From Gluconacetobacter takamatsuzukensis (GTDB taxonomy: Bacteria; Pseudomonadota; Alphaproteobacteria; Acetobacterales; Acetobacteraceae): 64,000 bases of DNA. The notes beneath the pieces were generated by a model. It searched no databases, had not been told where the DNA came from, and saw only the letters and a program-made list of their open reading frames with translations. The stretch lies in NCBI RefSeq assembly GCF_014174275.1, contig NZ_JABEQK010000001.1, forward strand, positions 460,935 through 524,934, given 5' to 3'. The position numbers and the translations under genes were made by a program. Positions 9,165-17,097 of this stretch are shown here, one piece after another (within the stretch, counting starts at the first letter, position 1; each line of letters opens with the position of its first letter).

Positions 9165-10532
9165 ATGCGTGAGGGGAGGTCCGTCTTCTGGCCGGAATAT
9201 CGGACGGTCTGGCGCTGGCATATGCTGGCGGGGCTGTTCTGCCTGCCCTTCGTCGCCTTGCTGGCGATTACGGGTGCGATCTATCTGTTCAAGCCCCAGG
9301 TCGATGACCTGATCGACTGGCGCTATGACCATCTGGCGGTGGCGGGAGCGCCGGGCGTGGCCTCGGCGGAGGTGCGCGCGGCGCTGGGGGCGGTGCCGGG
9401 CAGCCGGTTCATGGCCTATGAACTGCCGCGCCCGGGGCATGGCGCGGCCCGGGTGATCGTCCTGCGGGGCGGCGAGGCGATCCGGGTCTATATCGATCCT
9501 TCGTCGCTGGCCGTTCTCGGGCAGGTGGCGGAGGAGGCGCGGTTCGAGCGCCTGGTCTTCAGGCTGCATGGGCAGTTGCTGCTGGGCAATGTCGGGTCGG
9601 TCATCATGGAGATGGTCGCGTCCTGGACGATCGTGCTGATCGTCACCGGGCTGTATCTGTGGTGGCCGCGCGGGCGGACCGGCTTGGCCGGGATTGTCTA
9701 TCCGCGGCTTGGCCTGTCCGGGCGGGCGCGGTGGCGGGACCTGCATGCGGTGACGGGATTGTGGCTGTCGCTGGTGCTGGCGCTGTTCCTGGTTTCCGGT
9801 CTGCCATGGTCGTTCGTCTGGGGGCATGCGCTGCAATCGGTCGAGCAGCGGGTGGGGCGCCTGATGGCGGTGCAGGATTGGGAAATCGGCGCCGTTCCGG
9901 TTCGGGATACGATTGCGGGGCATCCGGTTGCGCCCCATGCCGGCATGGGTTCCATGGCCGACATGCCGGGGATGGATATGGGGGGTGGGGAAGCCGCCGA
10001 GCCGGATGCGCTCGCGGGGGTGGATGCCGTGGTGGCGACGGGTGTGCGGCTGGGGCTGCCGGCGCCGGTTCTTGTGACGCCGCCTGCGGCGGTGGGGGCG
10101 CCGTGGCAGGTTCGGTCGGACACGCAGGATCGGCCGAAGCGGGCCAGTGTGCGGGTCGGGGCAGACGGGACGGTGCTGTCCCGGCAGGATTTTGCCGGCA
10201 AGGGGTTGGTCGACCGCGCCGTGGGCTATGGCGTGGCCGCGCATGAGGGGCAGTTGTTCGGCTGGCCGAACCAGTTGCTCAACCTGCTGGTGGCCGGCGG
10301 GCTGGCGACCATGAGCATCGCGGCGACCATCCTGTGGTCGCGGCGGCGCCCGCCGGGTGGCTGGGGTGTGCCGGCCGCGCTGCCCGGGCGGCGGGTGGGC
10401 GTCGGGGCGGTTGTGGCGATGGTGGTGCTTGGGGTGCTGCTGCCGGAACTGGGTGGGTCGCTGTTGCTGCTGGCTGTGGCGGCTTGGGCGATGGGACGCC
10501 GCGTTCGGCCCGAAGGTTCGGAGAGCATTTGA
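9165..10532 (+). CDS. PepSY-associated membrane protein with Met/His-rich metal-binding-like loop
   Basis: 455 residues; ATG at 9165 preceded by AGGGGG. Four hydrophobic segments are visible: about 15-42 (MLAGLFCLPFVALLAITGAI), 145-165, 195-220 and 370-390, plus a final pair near the C-terminus, the usual PepSY_TM architecture with periplasmic PepSY-like domains. Members often accompany TonB receptors and are proposed to act as inner-membrane reductases or import partners. Around residues 255-275 the periplasmic loop carries HAGMGSMADMPGMDMGGGE, a cluster of Met and His reminiscent of Cu(I)-binding segments in periplasmic copper proteins. That supports copper as the substrate, but proof is lacking. 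Confidence 0.83.
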   Translation: MREGRSVFWPEYRTVWRWHMLAGLFCLPFVALLAITGAIYLFKPQVDDLIDWRYDHLAVAGAPGVASAEVRAALGAVPGSRFMAYELPRPGHGAARVIVLRGGEAIRVYIDPSSLAVLGQVAEEARFERLVFRLHGQLLLGNVGSVIMEMVASWTIVLIVTGLYLWWPRGRTGLAGIVYPRLGLSGRARWRDLHAVTGLWLSLVLALFLVSGLPWSFVWGHALQSVEQRVGRLMAVQDWEIGAVPVRDTIAGHPVAPHAGMGSMADMPGMDMGGGEAAEPDALAGVDAVVATGVRLGLPAPVLVTPPAAVGAPWQVRSDTQDRPKRASVRVGADGTVLSRQDFAGKGLVDRAVGYGVAAHEGQLFGWPNQLLNLLVAGGLATMSIAATILWSRRRPPGGWGVPAALPGRRVGVGAVVAMVVLGVLLPELGGSLLLLAVAAWAMGRRVRPEGSESI

Positions 10533-10561
10533 AAAATCTGTTGGTCGGTAAGGAGTCTCGC

Positions 10562-10726
10562 AGAACGTAGCCGGAAATGTGGGCTGGTGAGCGAGAGCGG
10601 CCCGAGGGGCTGCGCCCGTCGTGTGTCCGCGAGCACCGGAGCGGAGCGGCCTTATCGGCCGTGAGCATCGGAGCATAGGAAACGCGCGTCGGATCGCCAC
10701 CAGCCCGCATTTCCGGCCACGTTCTC
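10562..10726. repeat. 165-bp palindromic repeat element (copy C)
   Basis: Terminal inverted repeats: left GAACGTAGCCGGAAATGTG, right CGCATTTCCGGCCACGTTCTC. Reverse orientation relative to copies A and B. It carries an extra 31 bp that duplicates GAGCAYCGGAGC around a small hairpin GGCCTTATCGGCC, making it the same length as copy D. It sits between two convergent genes, and its right end provides the last two bases of the TGA stop of the SCO-like gene. Confidence 0.88.
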
Positions 10727-11372
10727 AGGTGGGGAGGAGGGTGCGTAGCCGCTCGGCAATGGCCTGGGGGCTGGAATCGACGGGCAGCATGGCCGCCAGA
10801 TGGTTGTCGCCGTCCATCAGGTACAGCACGGAACTGTGGTCCATCAGATAATCGCCGTCAGGCGGACTGGAGGTGGGGGCGTGCCGGCGGGCCATGACGT
10901 GGAAGGCGTGGAGCACCGGCTGGATCTGGGCGGGGGTGCCGGTCAGCCCCACGATGCGGGGTGAGAAGCGGGCGACGTAATCGTGGACGACCGGCGGGGT
11001 GTCGCGTGCCGGGTCGACGGTGACGAAGATCGGCACGACGGTGGCCGCGCGGGGGCCGACCTGGTCGAGCGCCGCAGTGACGGTTGCCAGCGTCAGCGGG
11101 CAGACATCGATGCAATGGGTGTAGCCGAAATAGAACAGGGTGTAGCGCCCGTGGAAATCGGCCTGGGTGACGGGGCGGCCCCGGTCGTTGGTCAGGGTGT
11201 ACGGTCCCCCCACGGTGGCATGCGGGCGGTCGAGAACGAGCGTGCGCAATCCGGCGGCGGCCAGCAGCAGGCCGAACGCGGCCAGGGTGAACAGCGCCGG
11301 GCGTGTCCAGTGCCTGCCCCGTGGCGGGGGGGCGGTGCGGCGGCGGGGTGGGGGCGTGGTCTTTTTCGGCAT
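10725..11372 (-). CDS. SCO1/SenC-family copper chaperone
   Basis: 215 residues starting MPKKTTPPPRRRTAPPP, with a basic N-terminus and one membrane anchor (residues 22-45), then a thioredoxin-fold domain in the periplasm. Copper ligands are present: CIDVCP (CxxxC) around residue 105 and the distal His in YLMDHSSVLYLMDGD near 190. The family delivers copper to the CuA site of cytochrome c oxidase or acts as a thiol reductase. A second SCO gene lies in the oxidase operon at 48871, so this copy may serve the metal-uptake system beside it. Longer starts add 38 residues without a better ribosome site. Its stop codon overlaps a palindromic repeat. Confidence 0.88.
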   Translation of the reverse strand: MPKKTTPPPRRRTAPPPRGRHWTRPALFTLAAFGLLLAAAGLRTLVLDRPHATVGGPYTLTNDRGRPVTQADFHGRYTLFYFGYTHCIDVCPLTLATVTAALDQVGPRAATVVPIFVTVDPARDTPPVVHDYVARFSPRIVGLTGTPAQIQPVLHAFHVMARRHAPTSSPPDGDYLMDHSSVLYLMDGDNHLAAMLPVDSSPQAIAERLRTLLPT

Positions 11373-11562
11373 GCCTCTGGCCGCTGGTGGCGATGAAGCG
11401 TCGCACCCTACGGATTTTTGCGGCGGATCGCGACCCCCATGACGATTGCCGGGGACGGATGGCGGGGCGGTGACCCTTTGTGACAATTCAGCGCCTTAAC
11501 GAAAAGTCATGCTTCGCTAGGTTTTCGGCACGATCCCGTTGGCAATGCAGAGAGGTCCGGCC

Positions 11563-11793
11563 GTGCGTGCATCCGCCCTGAGAATGGTCCTGGTCATGGC
11601 GGTCGCGCTGCCGGTGCTGGCTGCCTGCGCCGACCAGGGCCGCCCGCTGGATGAGGACGGCCAGCCCTATACGGATGATGACAGCCGGTCGTCGGGACGG
11701 GGTGGGCGGGGCGGCATGGGCGGCGGGCAGGGCGTGTGGGCGGAAGCCCTGCGGACTGCGACGCAGGTCGGCATGGGATTCCTGCATCATTGA
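11563..11793 (+). CDS. small lipoprotein, glycine-rich
   Basis: 76 residues from a GTG at 11563, preceded by AGAGAGG; an in-frame ATG at 11545 is the alternative. The signal ends in a lipobox (ALPVLAACADQ), so the mature protein should be lipidated at Cys and held in the membrane. The mature part is short and flexible: acidic (LDEDGQPYTDDD) then SSGRGGRGGMGGGQG and a final helix-like AEALRTATQVG. No family is recognised. It is followed five bases later by palindromic repeat B. Confidence 0.65.
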   Translation: MRASALRMVLVMAVALPVLAACADQGRPLDEDGQPYTDDDSRSSGRGGRGGMGGGQGVWAEALRTATQVGMGFLHH

Positions 11794-11797
11794 GCCC

Positions 11798-11931
11798 GAG
11801 AGCCTGACCGTAAATGCGGTCTGGCGGCGATCCGACGCGCGTTTCCTGCGCTCCGGTGCTCGGAAACACACGACGGGCGCGGCCCTGCGGACCGCTCTCG
11901 CTCACCAGTCCACATTTACGGTCAGGCTCTC
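11798..11931. repeat. 134-bp palindromic repeat element (copy B)
   Basis: Terminal inverted repeats GAGAGCCTGACCGTAAATG at the left and CATTTACGGTCAGGCTCTC at the right are exact complements over 19 bases. Internal blocks CTCCGGTGCTCGGAAACACA and GACGGGCGC are shared with the other copies. It fills almost the whole gap between two convergent genes: it begins five bases after the lipoprotein stop, and its right end supplies part of the fadD TGA stop. Confidence 0.9.
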
Positions 11932-13588
11932 AAAGGGTGATGCCCTCCTGAATTTTCAGGTCTTTTCTGGAGAGTTTGCCGATTAGGGTTTTCGGCAGGG
12001 AGTCGCGGAAGACGATTTCGCGCGGGCGCTCGATCTTGGAGATATATTGCTCCAGATGGGTTGCGAGGTCGGCCGGCGTGATCGTGGAATCGGGGCGCAG
12101 GGTGACGAATGCCTTCGGGGACTGGCCGCGATAGGGATCGGGGACGCCGATGACGAGGGCTTCGAGCACCGCCGGATGGCGGTGAAGGGCCTCCTCGATG
12201 ATATGCGGATAGACGTTGTAGCCGCCGCAGATGATGATGTCCTTGAGGCGGTCGACCAGGAAGAGATAGCCGTCCTCGTCGAGATAGCCGACATCGCCGG
12301 TGCGAAAATAGCCGTCCGGCGTGAAGGCGGAAGTGTTTTCCTCGTCCTTCCAGTAGCCTGACATGACTTGCGGGCCTTTTACGCAGACTTCGCCTTTTTC
12401 CATGGCCGGCAGGCGCCGGCCGATATCGTCGAGGCTGCGGATCTGAAGGTCGGTATGGAGGACGATCTTGCCGCAGGAGCCGTCGCGGACGCCGTGGAGC
12501 GGGTTGAGGGTGAGGACCGGGGAAGTCTCGCTCAGCCCGTAGCCTTCGATGACCGGACACCTGGCCGTTTCCTCGAAGCGCTTGCGCAGGGGGACGGGGA
12601 GGGGGGCGCCGCCGGAGATGATGGCGCGCATATGGGTGAACAGGTCCGGCGAGAGTGCCGGATCGCGGAGCAGTGCGGTCTGGATCGTCGGCACGGTGGG
12701 CAGCAGCGTGATCCGGACCCGGCGCATGGTGGCGAGCGTGGAACCTGTCTCGAAGCGGGGCAGCAGCACGATCTCGCCGCCGCGTTCGATCGTGAGCAGC
12801 ATGACGGCCATCAGCGCGAAGACATGGAACAGGGGCAGGATGCCCAGCGTAGTCGGTGGCGTGCGCAGGGCGTCCTGCGCCATGTCCTTGATCTGCTCGA
12901 TATTGGCCAGGAGGTTGCCGTGGGTGAGCTTGGCCGCCTTGGGAATGCCCGTGGTGCCGCCGGTGAATTGCAGGACGGCGATATCGTGCATCGGGTCGAT
13001 CGTGACATGCCTGGCCACCGTCTTGCTGTGGGCGAGCGTGTCGTAGGTGACGAGGCGTTTGTCGGCAGGGAAATGGTAGATTTCCCTGGATTTGAGAACC
13101 TTGAACAGGGTCGATTTGACCGGTGGCAGCGCATGGGAGAACGGGCAGACGACGATGCGCCGGACCGAACTGTTCTCTGCCGCCCGGTAGGCGGGCTCGG
13201 CAATGGCTGCGAGGTCGGAAATCACCAGGACCGAGGCGTCGACGGTCTTGAGGATCTGGTGGACCTCGTGCTGGACGTAGAGCGGGTTGAGATTGACGAC
13301 GATGGCGCCGATGCGCTGCACCGCGAAGAAGAGGATGACGGAATAAGGCGTGTTGGGCAGCGAAAGGGCGACGCGGTCGCCCCTGGAGACGCCGATATCC
13401 TTCAGGCCGCCCGCGACATGCTCCACGGCCTGGAAGATCTCGCGATAGGTCAGCTTGCGCCCCATGAAATCGACGGCAAGGGCGTTGGGGTGGCGAAAGG
13501 TCGAGACGCGCAGGAGTTCGAACAGATCGTGGATCGAATCGCCTGATGCGGTGTGACGCAGGATTGTGCTCTCATTCATGACATTCAT
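11930..13588 (-). CDS. fadD: long-chain fatty acid--CoA ligase
   Basis: 552 residues, the normal size for acyl-CoA synthetases. It activates fatty acids with ATP and CoA in the cytoplasm or at the inner membrane. The AMP-binding P-loop is LQFTGGTTGIPKAAKLTHGN (around residue 220), the adenine motif GYGLSETSPV (around 350) and the hinge region FRTGDVGYLDEDGYLFLVDR followed by KDIIICGGYNVYP (430-460); the catalytic lysine motif appears as KTLIGKLSRKDL near the end. It follows fadL on the same strand with a 67-base gap, forming an uptake-activation operon. The final TGA uses bases of the neighbouring repeat. Confidence 0.93.
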   Translation of the reverse strand: MNVMNESTILRHTASGDSIHDLFELLRVSTFRHPNALAVDFMGRKLTYREIFQAVEHVAGGLKDIGVSRGDRVALSLPNTPYSVILFFAVQRIGAIVVNLNPLYVQHEVHQILKTVDASVLVISDLAAIAEPAYRAAENSSVRRIVVCPFSHALPPVKSTLFKVLKSREIYHFPADKRLVTYDTLAHSKTVARHVTIDPMHDIAVLQFTGGTTGIPKAAKLTHGNLLANIEQIKDMAQDALRTPPTTLGILPLFHVFALMAVMLLTIERGGEIVLLPRFETGSTLATMRRVRITLLPTVPTIQTALLRDPALSPDLFTHMRAIISGGAPLPVPLRKRFEETARCPVIEGYGLSETSPVLTLNPLHGVRDGSCGKIVLHTDLQIRSLDDIGRRLPAMEKGEVCVKGPQVMSGYWKDEENTSAFTPDGYFRTGDVGYLDEDGYLFLVDRLKDIIICGGYNVYPHIIEEALHRHPAVLEALVIGVPDPYRGQSPKAFVTLRPDSTITPADLATHLEQYISKIERPREIVFRDSLPKTLIGKLSRKDLKIQEGITL

Positions 13589-13655
13589 GGGGGAAGCCCT
13601 TTGATCGGGCGGGAGGGAGACCCTGGGGAGGGTCGATCCCGGCTCCCGCTGTCGT

Positions 13656-14957
13656 TCAGAAACGCGTTCTCACGCCGAAGGCGACGACATTGCCGTAATC
13701 GTTGTAGGAGCCGACAAGTTGTCCGGACGTCGCGGAGGCGGCATCGTTGATTCTGGGATTGGTGCCGAAGATGTGGGCGTAGGACAAAGTGAGGGTCACA
13801 CGCCGGATCGGCGTGTAGTCGACGCCGGCGCCCAGCGTGAAACGATTGGTGTCGGGCGTGATGGTGTTGCGGTTTCTTATGGTCGTCGGGCTCTGGTCGT
13901 AGCTGAAGCCGCCGCGCACGAGCACGGCTTTCGATGCCCGGTATGTCGCGCCGATGCCGCCGAACCAGGTGTTGCGCCAGTTGACGGCGATTGACGTATC
14001 GGCGCCCCCCGCGTGGTCGGAAATATTGTTCAGCGAGTGCAGGAGGGACCAGTGTGTCCATTCGCCTTGCAGCATCACGGTCCAGCGTGGCGAAATGGCC
14101 CGGGTGACGCCGAACGAGACGCTGTCGGGCAGGGTAACCTGCATTGCGCCGTGGCCGCTTTGGGCGATCAGCATGCCGTTGACCAGCGGGTTGGCGGCCA
14201 GCAGCGGCGGGGGCGAGAATTTCGTGCGGGTGGAGAGATCGTAGGAGATGCGCGACTGGTAGTTGATGCCGATCTGGGTCGCATCGTCGGGCTTGTACAG
14301 GATGCCGGCATCGTACCCGAAGCCGAAGGCGTTGCCCGCCATGTCGGCCGTCGTCGGGCCGAAGGCGTTCAGTGCGCCGAGATTGAGATCGCGTGTGAAG
14401 CGGCCGGTGAGAAAGCCCATGCGGGGGCCGACGCCGATCGAGAATCGCTTGTTGAAGCGGTAGGAGGCCATGGCACCGAGTTCGTAATCGGTGATGGAAC
14501 TGACCAGGCTCTGGTAGCGGCCGACCCAGTTGCTGGGGTAATTGGCGCGCTGGCCGTAGGGCGTATAGAACCCGTAGCCGATCGCCCAGTGCGGGTCGAT
14601 TTTCAGGACACCGTAGCTGGCGGCGGTGGCGGCATCGGTGATGCCGCGATTGCCCTGCACGCCGGGGGTGGTGACGCCCGGGCCCAGATAGTTCTGGCCC
14701 GAAAAGCGGGCGACCGGGCCGGCGTAGAACACGTTGCCCTGCAGTTCGCTGGCATCGAGGAAGGACATGCCGGCCGGGTTCATCAGGACGGTGGACGCAT
14801 CCCCTGCGCGGCTGACGGAACCGACATAGGCGCTGCCCAGCGAAATCGTATCGGTTTCACGCAGGGCGAAACCCGAGGCGACGGCCTGGTGGCCGGGGCT
14901 GAACAATGTCTGGGTGACGAGGGCGCTGCATGCCATCAGCGTGATTTTTTTTTTCAT
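13656..14957 (-). CDS. fadL: outer-membrane long-chain fatty acid transporter (FadL/OmpP1 family)
   Basis: 433 residues from the ATG at 14957 (MKKKITLMACSALV); a longer start at 14972 adds five residues. The signal peptide ends near AVASG, and the mature N-terminus GFALRETDTISLGSAYVGSV leads to DASTVLMNPAGMSFL, the conserved NPA hatch motif of FadL. The rest alternates short strands and ends with VVAFGVRTRF, a terminal barrel strand with C-terminal Phe. It carries hydrophobic ligands across the outer membrane. Gene order fadL-fadD and the operator-like palindrome upstream place it in the beta-oxidation regulon. Confidence 0.92.
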   Translation of the reverse strand: MKKKITLMACSALVTQTLFSPGHQAVASGFALRETDTISLGSAYVGSVSRAGDASTVLMNPAGMSFLDASELQGNVFYAGPVARFSGQNYLGPGVTTPGVQGNRGITDAATAASYGVLKIDPHWAIGYGFYTPYGQRANYPSNWVGRYQSLVSSITDYELGAMASYRFNKRFSIGVGPRMGFLTGRFTRDLNLGALNAFGPTTADMAGNAFGFGYDAGILYKPDDATQIGINYQSRISYDLSTRTKFSPPPLLAANPLVNGMLIAQSGHGAMQVTLPDSVSFGVTRAISPRWTVMLQGEWTHWSLLHSLNNISDHAGGADTSIAVNWRNTWFGGIGATYRASKAVLVRGGFSYDQSPTTIRNRNTITPDTNRFTLGAGVDYTPIRRVTLTLSYAHIFGTNPRINDAASATSGQLVGSYNDYGNVVAFGVRTRF

Positions 14958-14985
14958 TATTGGACTGACCATCTCAGCATTCTAA

Positions 14986-15001
14986 CCAAACATTTGATAG
15001 G
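14986..15001. promoter_or_regulatory. operator-like palindrome upstream of fadL
   Basis: Read on the minus strand the site is CCTATCAAATGTTTGG, flanked to give a 20-base imperfect palindrome AACCAAACATTTGATAGGTT. Three further copies stand before the ETF-QO, fadA and nitronate monooxygenase genes (18830, 19267 and 27066). The site is 28 bases from the fadL start, a natural position for a repressor. The best candidate is the TetR protein at 26107-26880. Confidence 0.6.
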
Positions 15002-15379
15002 TTAACCGGGCAAGCGCGTTCTCCATGTCTCTGATCCGGGAAAACTATGAGCCCGGCCTTGCGGCCTTGCAAGAAAATCACGGCAGGAATCGGAAGCGGC
15101 GCGCTTCACACTCTCTCGATTGAAAATGTCGGGACCGGGTGCGCGGAACGTGGAAAAAAGATTGGAGTTCCAACGGGTGAACGGATTGGGGCGTTTTTGA
15201 CGGGGAAAGGACGGGCGGCGCGGCGCAGCGGTGGCCCGGCAGGACGTTCGGGTGCCGGCGCGCGGTGCCGCGCGGGAGGATGGGAGCGGGCCTGTCGCGC
15301 GGAGGGGAGTAGGTGCGGCTTTCTGTAGAACAATCGTTCTGTAGAATAGTCGTTCTGTAGAAAGTCGCGCCGGGCAGGG
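15002..15379. other. spacer between fadL promoter and etfA end
   Basis: About 378 bases with no convincing gene on either strand. It holds the tandem 16-bp repeat described separately and a GC-rich hairpin near 15256-15280 (CCGGCGCGCGGTGCCGCGCGG) that could help end transcription from etfA, although no T-run follows. Confidence 0.5.
15321..15367. repeat. three tandem copies of a 16-bp unit
   Basis: TTCTGTAGAACAATCG, TTCTGTAGAATAGTCG and TTCTGTAGAAAGTCG follow one another without gaps, the third one base shorter. They lie just after the etfA stop (12 bases). Each unit contains TTCTGTAGAA, itself a near-palindrome. No protein is encoded. Confidence 0.85.
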
Positions 15380-16315
15380 TTATCCGAGGGCGGCCGTGAG
15401 GGCGGGTACGATCTGGAACAGGTCGCCGACCAGGCCGTAATCTGCGACCTGGAAGATGGGGGCGTCTTCATCCTTGTTGATCGCCACGATCACCTTGCTG
15501 TCCTTCATGCCGGCCAGGTGCTGGATGGCGCCGGAGATGCCGCAGGCGATATAGAGATCGGGCGCCACGATCTTGCCGGTCTGGCCGACCTGGTAATCGT
15601 TGGGGACGAAGCCGGAATCGACGGCGACCCGCGAGGCGCCGATGGCGGCGCCGAGCCTGTCGGCCAGGGGTTCGAGAATCCTGAACCCTTCCGCGCTTTG
15701 CAGGCCACGCCCGCCGGAGACGATGACCCGGGCGGATTCGAGCTGGGGGCGCTCGGTGCTGGAATGTTCAGCCGACAGGAAACGGGATTTTTCCTGGTAG
15801 TCGGGCGGGGTCACGGCTTCGATGGGGGTGTTGCCGCCCTCGGCGGGTACCGGGTCGAAGCTGGACGTGCGGATGGTCAGGAGCTTTTTTGCGTCCGACG
15901 AGCGCAGGGTGACCAGCACGTTGCCGGCGAAGATGGGGCGGACGAAGGTCTCGGCGTCCTTGACCTCCATGACGTCGGGGATGAGCTGCACGTCGAGCAG
16001 GGCGGCGGCGCGGGGCAGGGTGCTCTTGCCGATGGCGGTGGCGGCGGCGAGAATGTGGTCGTAATCGGGGGCGAGGGCGACGAGCAGTGCCGCGAGCGGT
16101 TCCGCCAGCCCGTGGGCGAAGGCCTCGCCCGAGGCGGTGCGGACGCGGCGGATGCCGGGGATTTTCGCGGCACTGGCCGCCGCGGCGTCGATCGCGCCGG
16201 AGCTGCCGGTCACGAGCAGGTCGATGTCGCCCAGGCTGGCCGCAGCCGCGATGGCGGAGCGGGCGGTCTGCGGGATGGTGCCGTCTTCGGCATCGAGAAG
16301 GACGAGCGCGGTCAT
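15380..16315 (-). CDS. etfA: electron transfer flavoprotein, alpha subunit
   Basis: 311 residues from [20 protein letters not shown], two bases after the etfB stop. With EtfB it forms the soluble FAD/AMP heterodimer that accepts electrons from acyl-CoA dehydrogenases. The C-terminal FAD-binding domain is clear: [18 protein letters not shown], then [17 protein letters not shown] and [18 protein letters not shown], ending [18 protein letters not shown]. The N-terminal domain is typical for family length. A much longer open frame continues upstream, but it only reads through etfB in the wrong frame. The operon ETF-QO-etfB-etfA places the whole electron path together. Confidence 0.95.
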   Translation of the reverse strand: MTALVLLDAEDGTIPQTARSAIAAAASLGDIDLLVTGSSGAIDAAAASAAKIPGIRRVRTASGEAFAHGLAEPLAALLVALAPDYDHILAAATAIGKSTLPRAAALLDVQLIPDVMEVKDAETFVRPIFAGNVLVTLRSSDAKKLLTIRTSSFDPVPAEGGNTPIEAVTPPDYQEKSRFLSAEHSSTERPQLESARVIVSGGRGLQSAEGFRILEPLADRLGAAIGASRVAVDSGFVPNDYQVGQTGKIVAPDLYIACGISGAIQHLAGMKDSKVIVAINKDEDAPIFQVADYGLVGDLFQIVPALTAALG

Positions 16316-16317
16316 GA

Positions 16318-17067
16318 TCAGATCACCTTGGCTTCGTTGCGGAGTTTTTCGACCAGTTCGGCGACGCTGGCGAGCCTGACGCCCGCCTTGCGGGTCGGGG
16401 GTTCGGCCATCGAGAGGATGGTGAGGCGGCGCGTCAGGCCGATGCCCAGATCGGTGGCCGCGATGGTTTCGAGCGGCTTCTTCTTGGCCTTCATGATGTT
16501 GGGCAGGGAGGCGTAGCGCGGTTCGTTCAGGCGCAGGTCGGCGGTGACGATGGCGGGCAGGGTGAGGGAGAGGGTTTCCGAACCGCCATCGACCTCTCGC
16601 GTGACGGCCAGGCCGTCGCCGGTTTTCTCGACACGGCTGGCGAAGGTGGCCTGTGGCCAGTCCAGCAGCCCGGCGAGCATCTGCCCGGTGGCGTTCATGT
16701 CGTCGTCGATGGCCTGCTTGCCGAGGATGACGAGATCGGGCTTTTCGCGCTCGACGAGAATTTTCAGGATCTTGGCGACTGCGAGCGGCTCCGGGCTTTC
16801 CTCGGACTGGACCAGGATGGCGCGGTCGGCGCCCATGGCGAGCGCGGTGCGCAGCGTGTCGGCCGCCTGGGGGACGCCGATGGAGGCGACCACGATTTCG
16901 GTGGCGATGCCCTTTTCGCGCAGGCGCAGGGCTTCCTCGACGGCGATTTCGTCGAACGGGTTCATCGACATCTTGACGCCGGCGGTCTCGACGCCGCCGC
17001 CGTCGCGCCGGACGCGTACCTTGACGTTGTAATCGACGACACGCTTGATGGGGACAAGGATTTTCAT
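16318..17067 (-). CDS. etfB: electron transfer flavoprotein, beta subunit
   Basis: 249 residues beginning [20 protein letters not shown], the standard EtfB opening. The AMP-binding and partner loop regions are visible: [20 protein letters not shown] (residues 34-53), [19 protein letters not shown] (about 120-138), and the recognition-loop region [14 protein letters not shown] near 195 that contacts dehydrogenases. The protein is cytoplasmic and works with EtfA. It follows ETF-QO after 30 bases and precedes etfA by two bases, so the three are almost certainly cotranscribed. Confidence 0.96.
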   Translation of the reverse strand: MKILVPIKRVVDYNVKVRVRRDGGGVETAGVKMSMNPFDEIAVEEALRLREKGIATEIVVASIGVPQAADTLRTALAMGADRAILVQSEESPEPLAVAKILKILVEREKPDLVILGKQAIDDDMNATGQMLAGLLDWPQATFASRVEKTGDGLAVTREVDGGSETLSLTLPAIVTADLRLNEPRYASLPNIMKAKKKPLETIAATDLGIGLTRRLTILSMAEPPTRKAGVRLASVAELVEKLRNEAKVI

Positions 17068-17097
17068 GGTACCTCTGGGGGAATGAAAGGGTGCGGA

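Noticed and set aside
12368..13546. 392-codon open frame opposite fadD
   Set aside because: High-GC shadow of fadD on the other strand; composition and lack of any motif show that it is not a gene. The same applies to the long opposite-strand frames over fadB, fadE, feoB, actB and the EAL gene.
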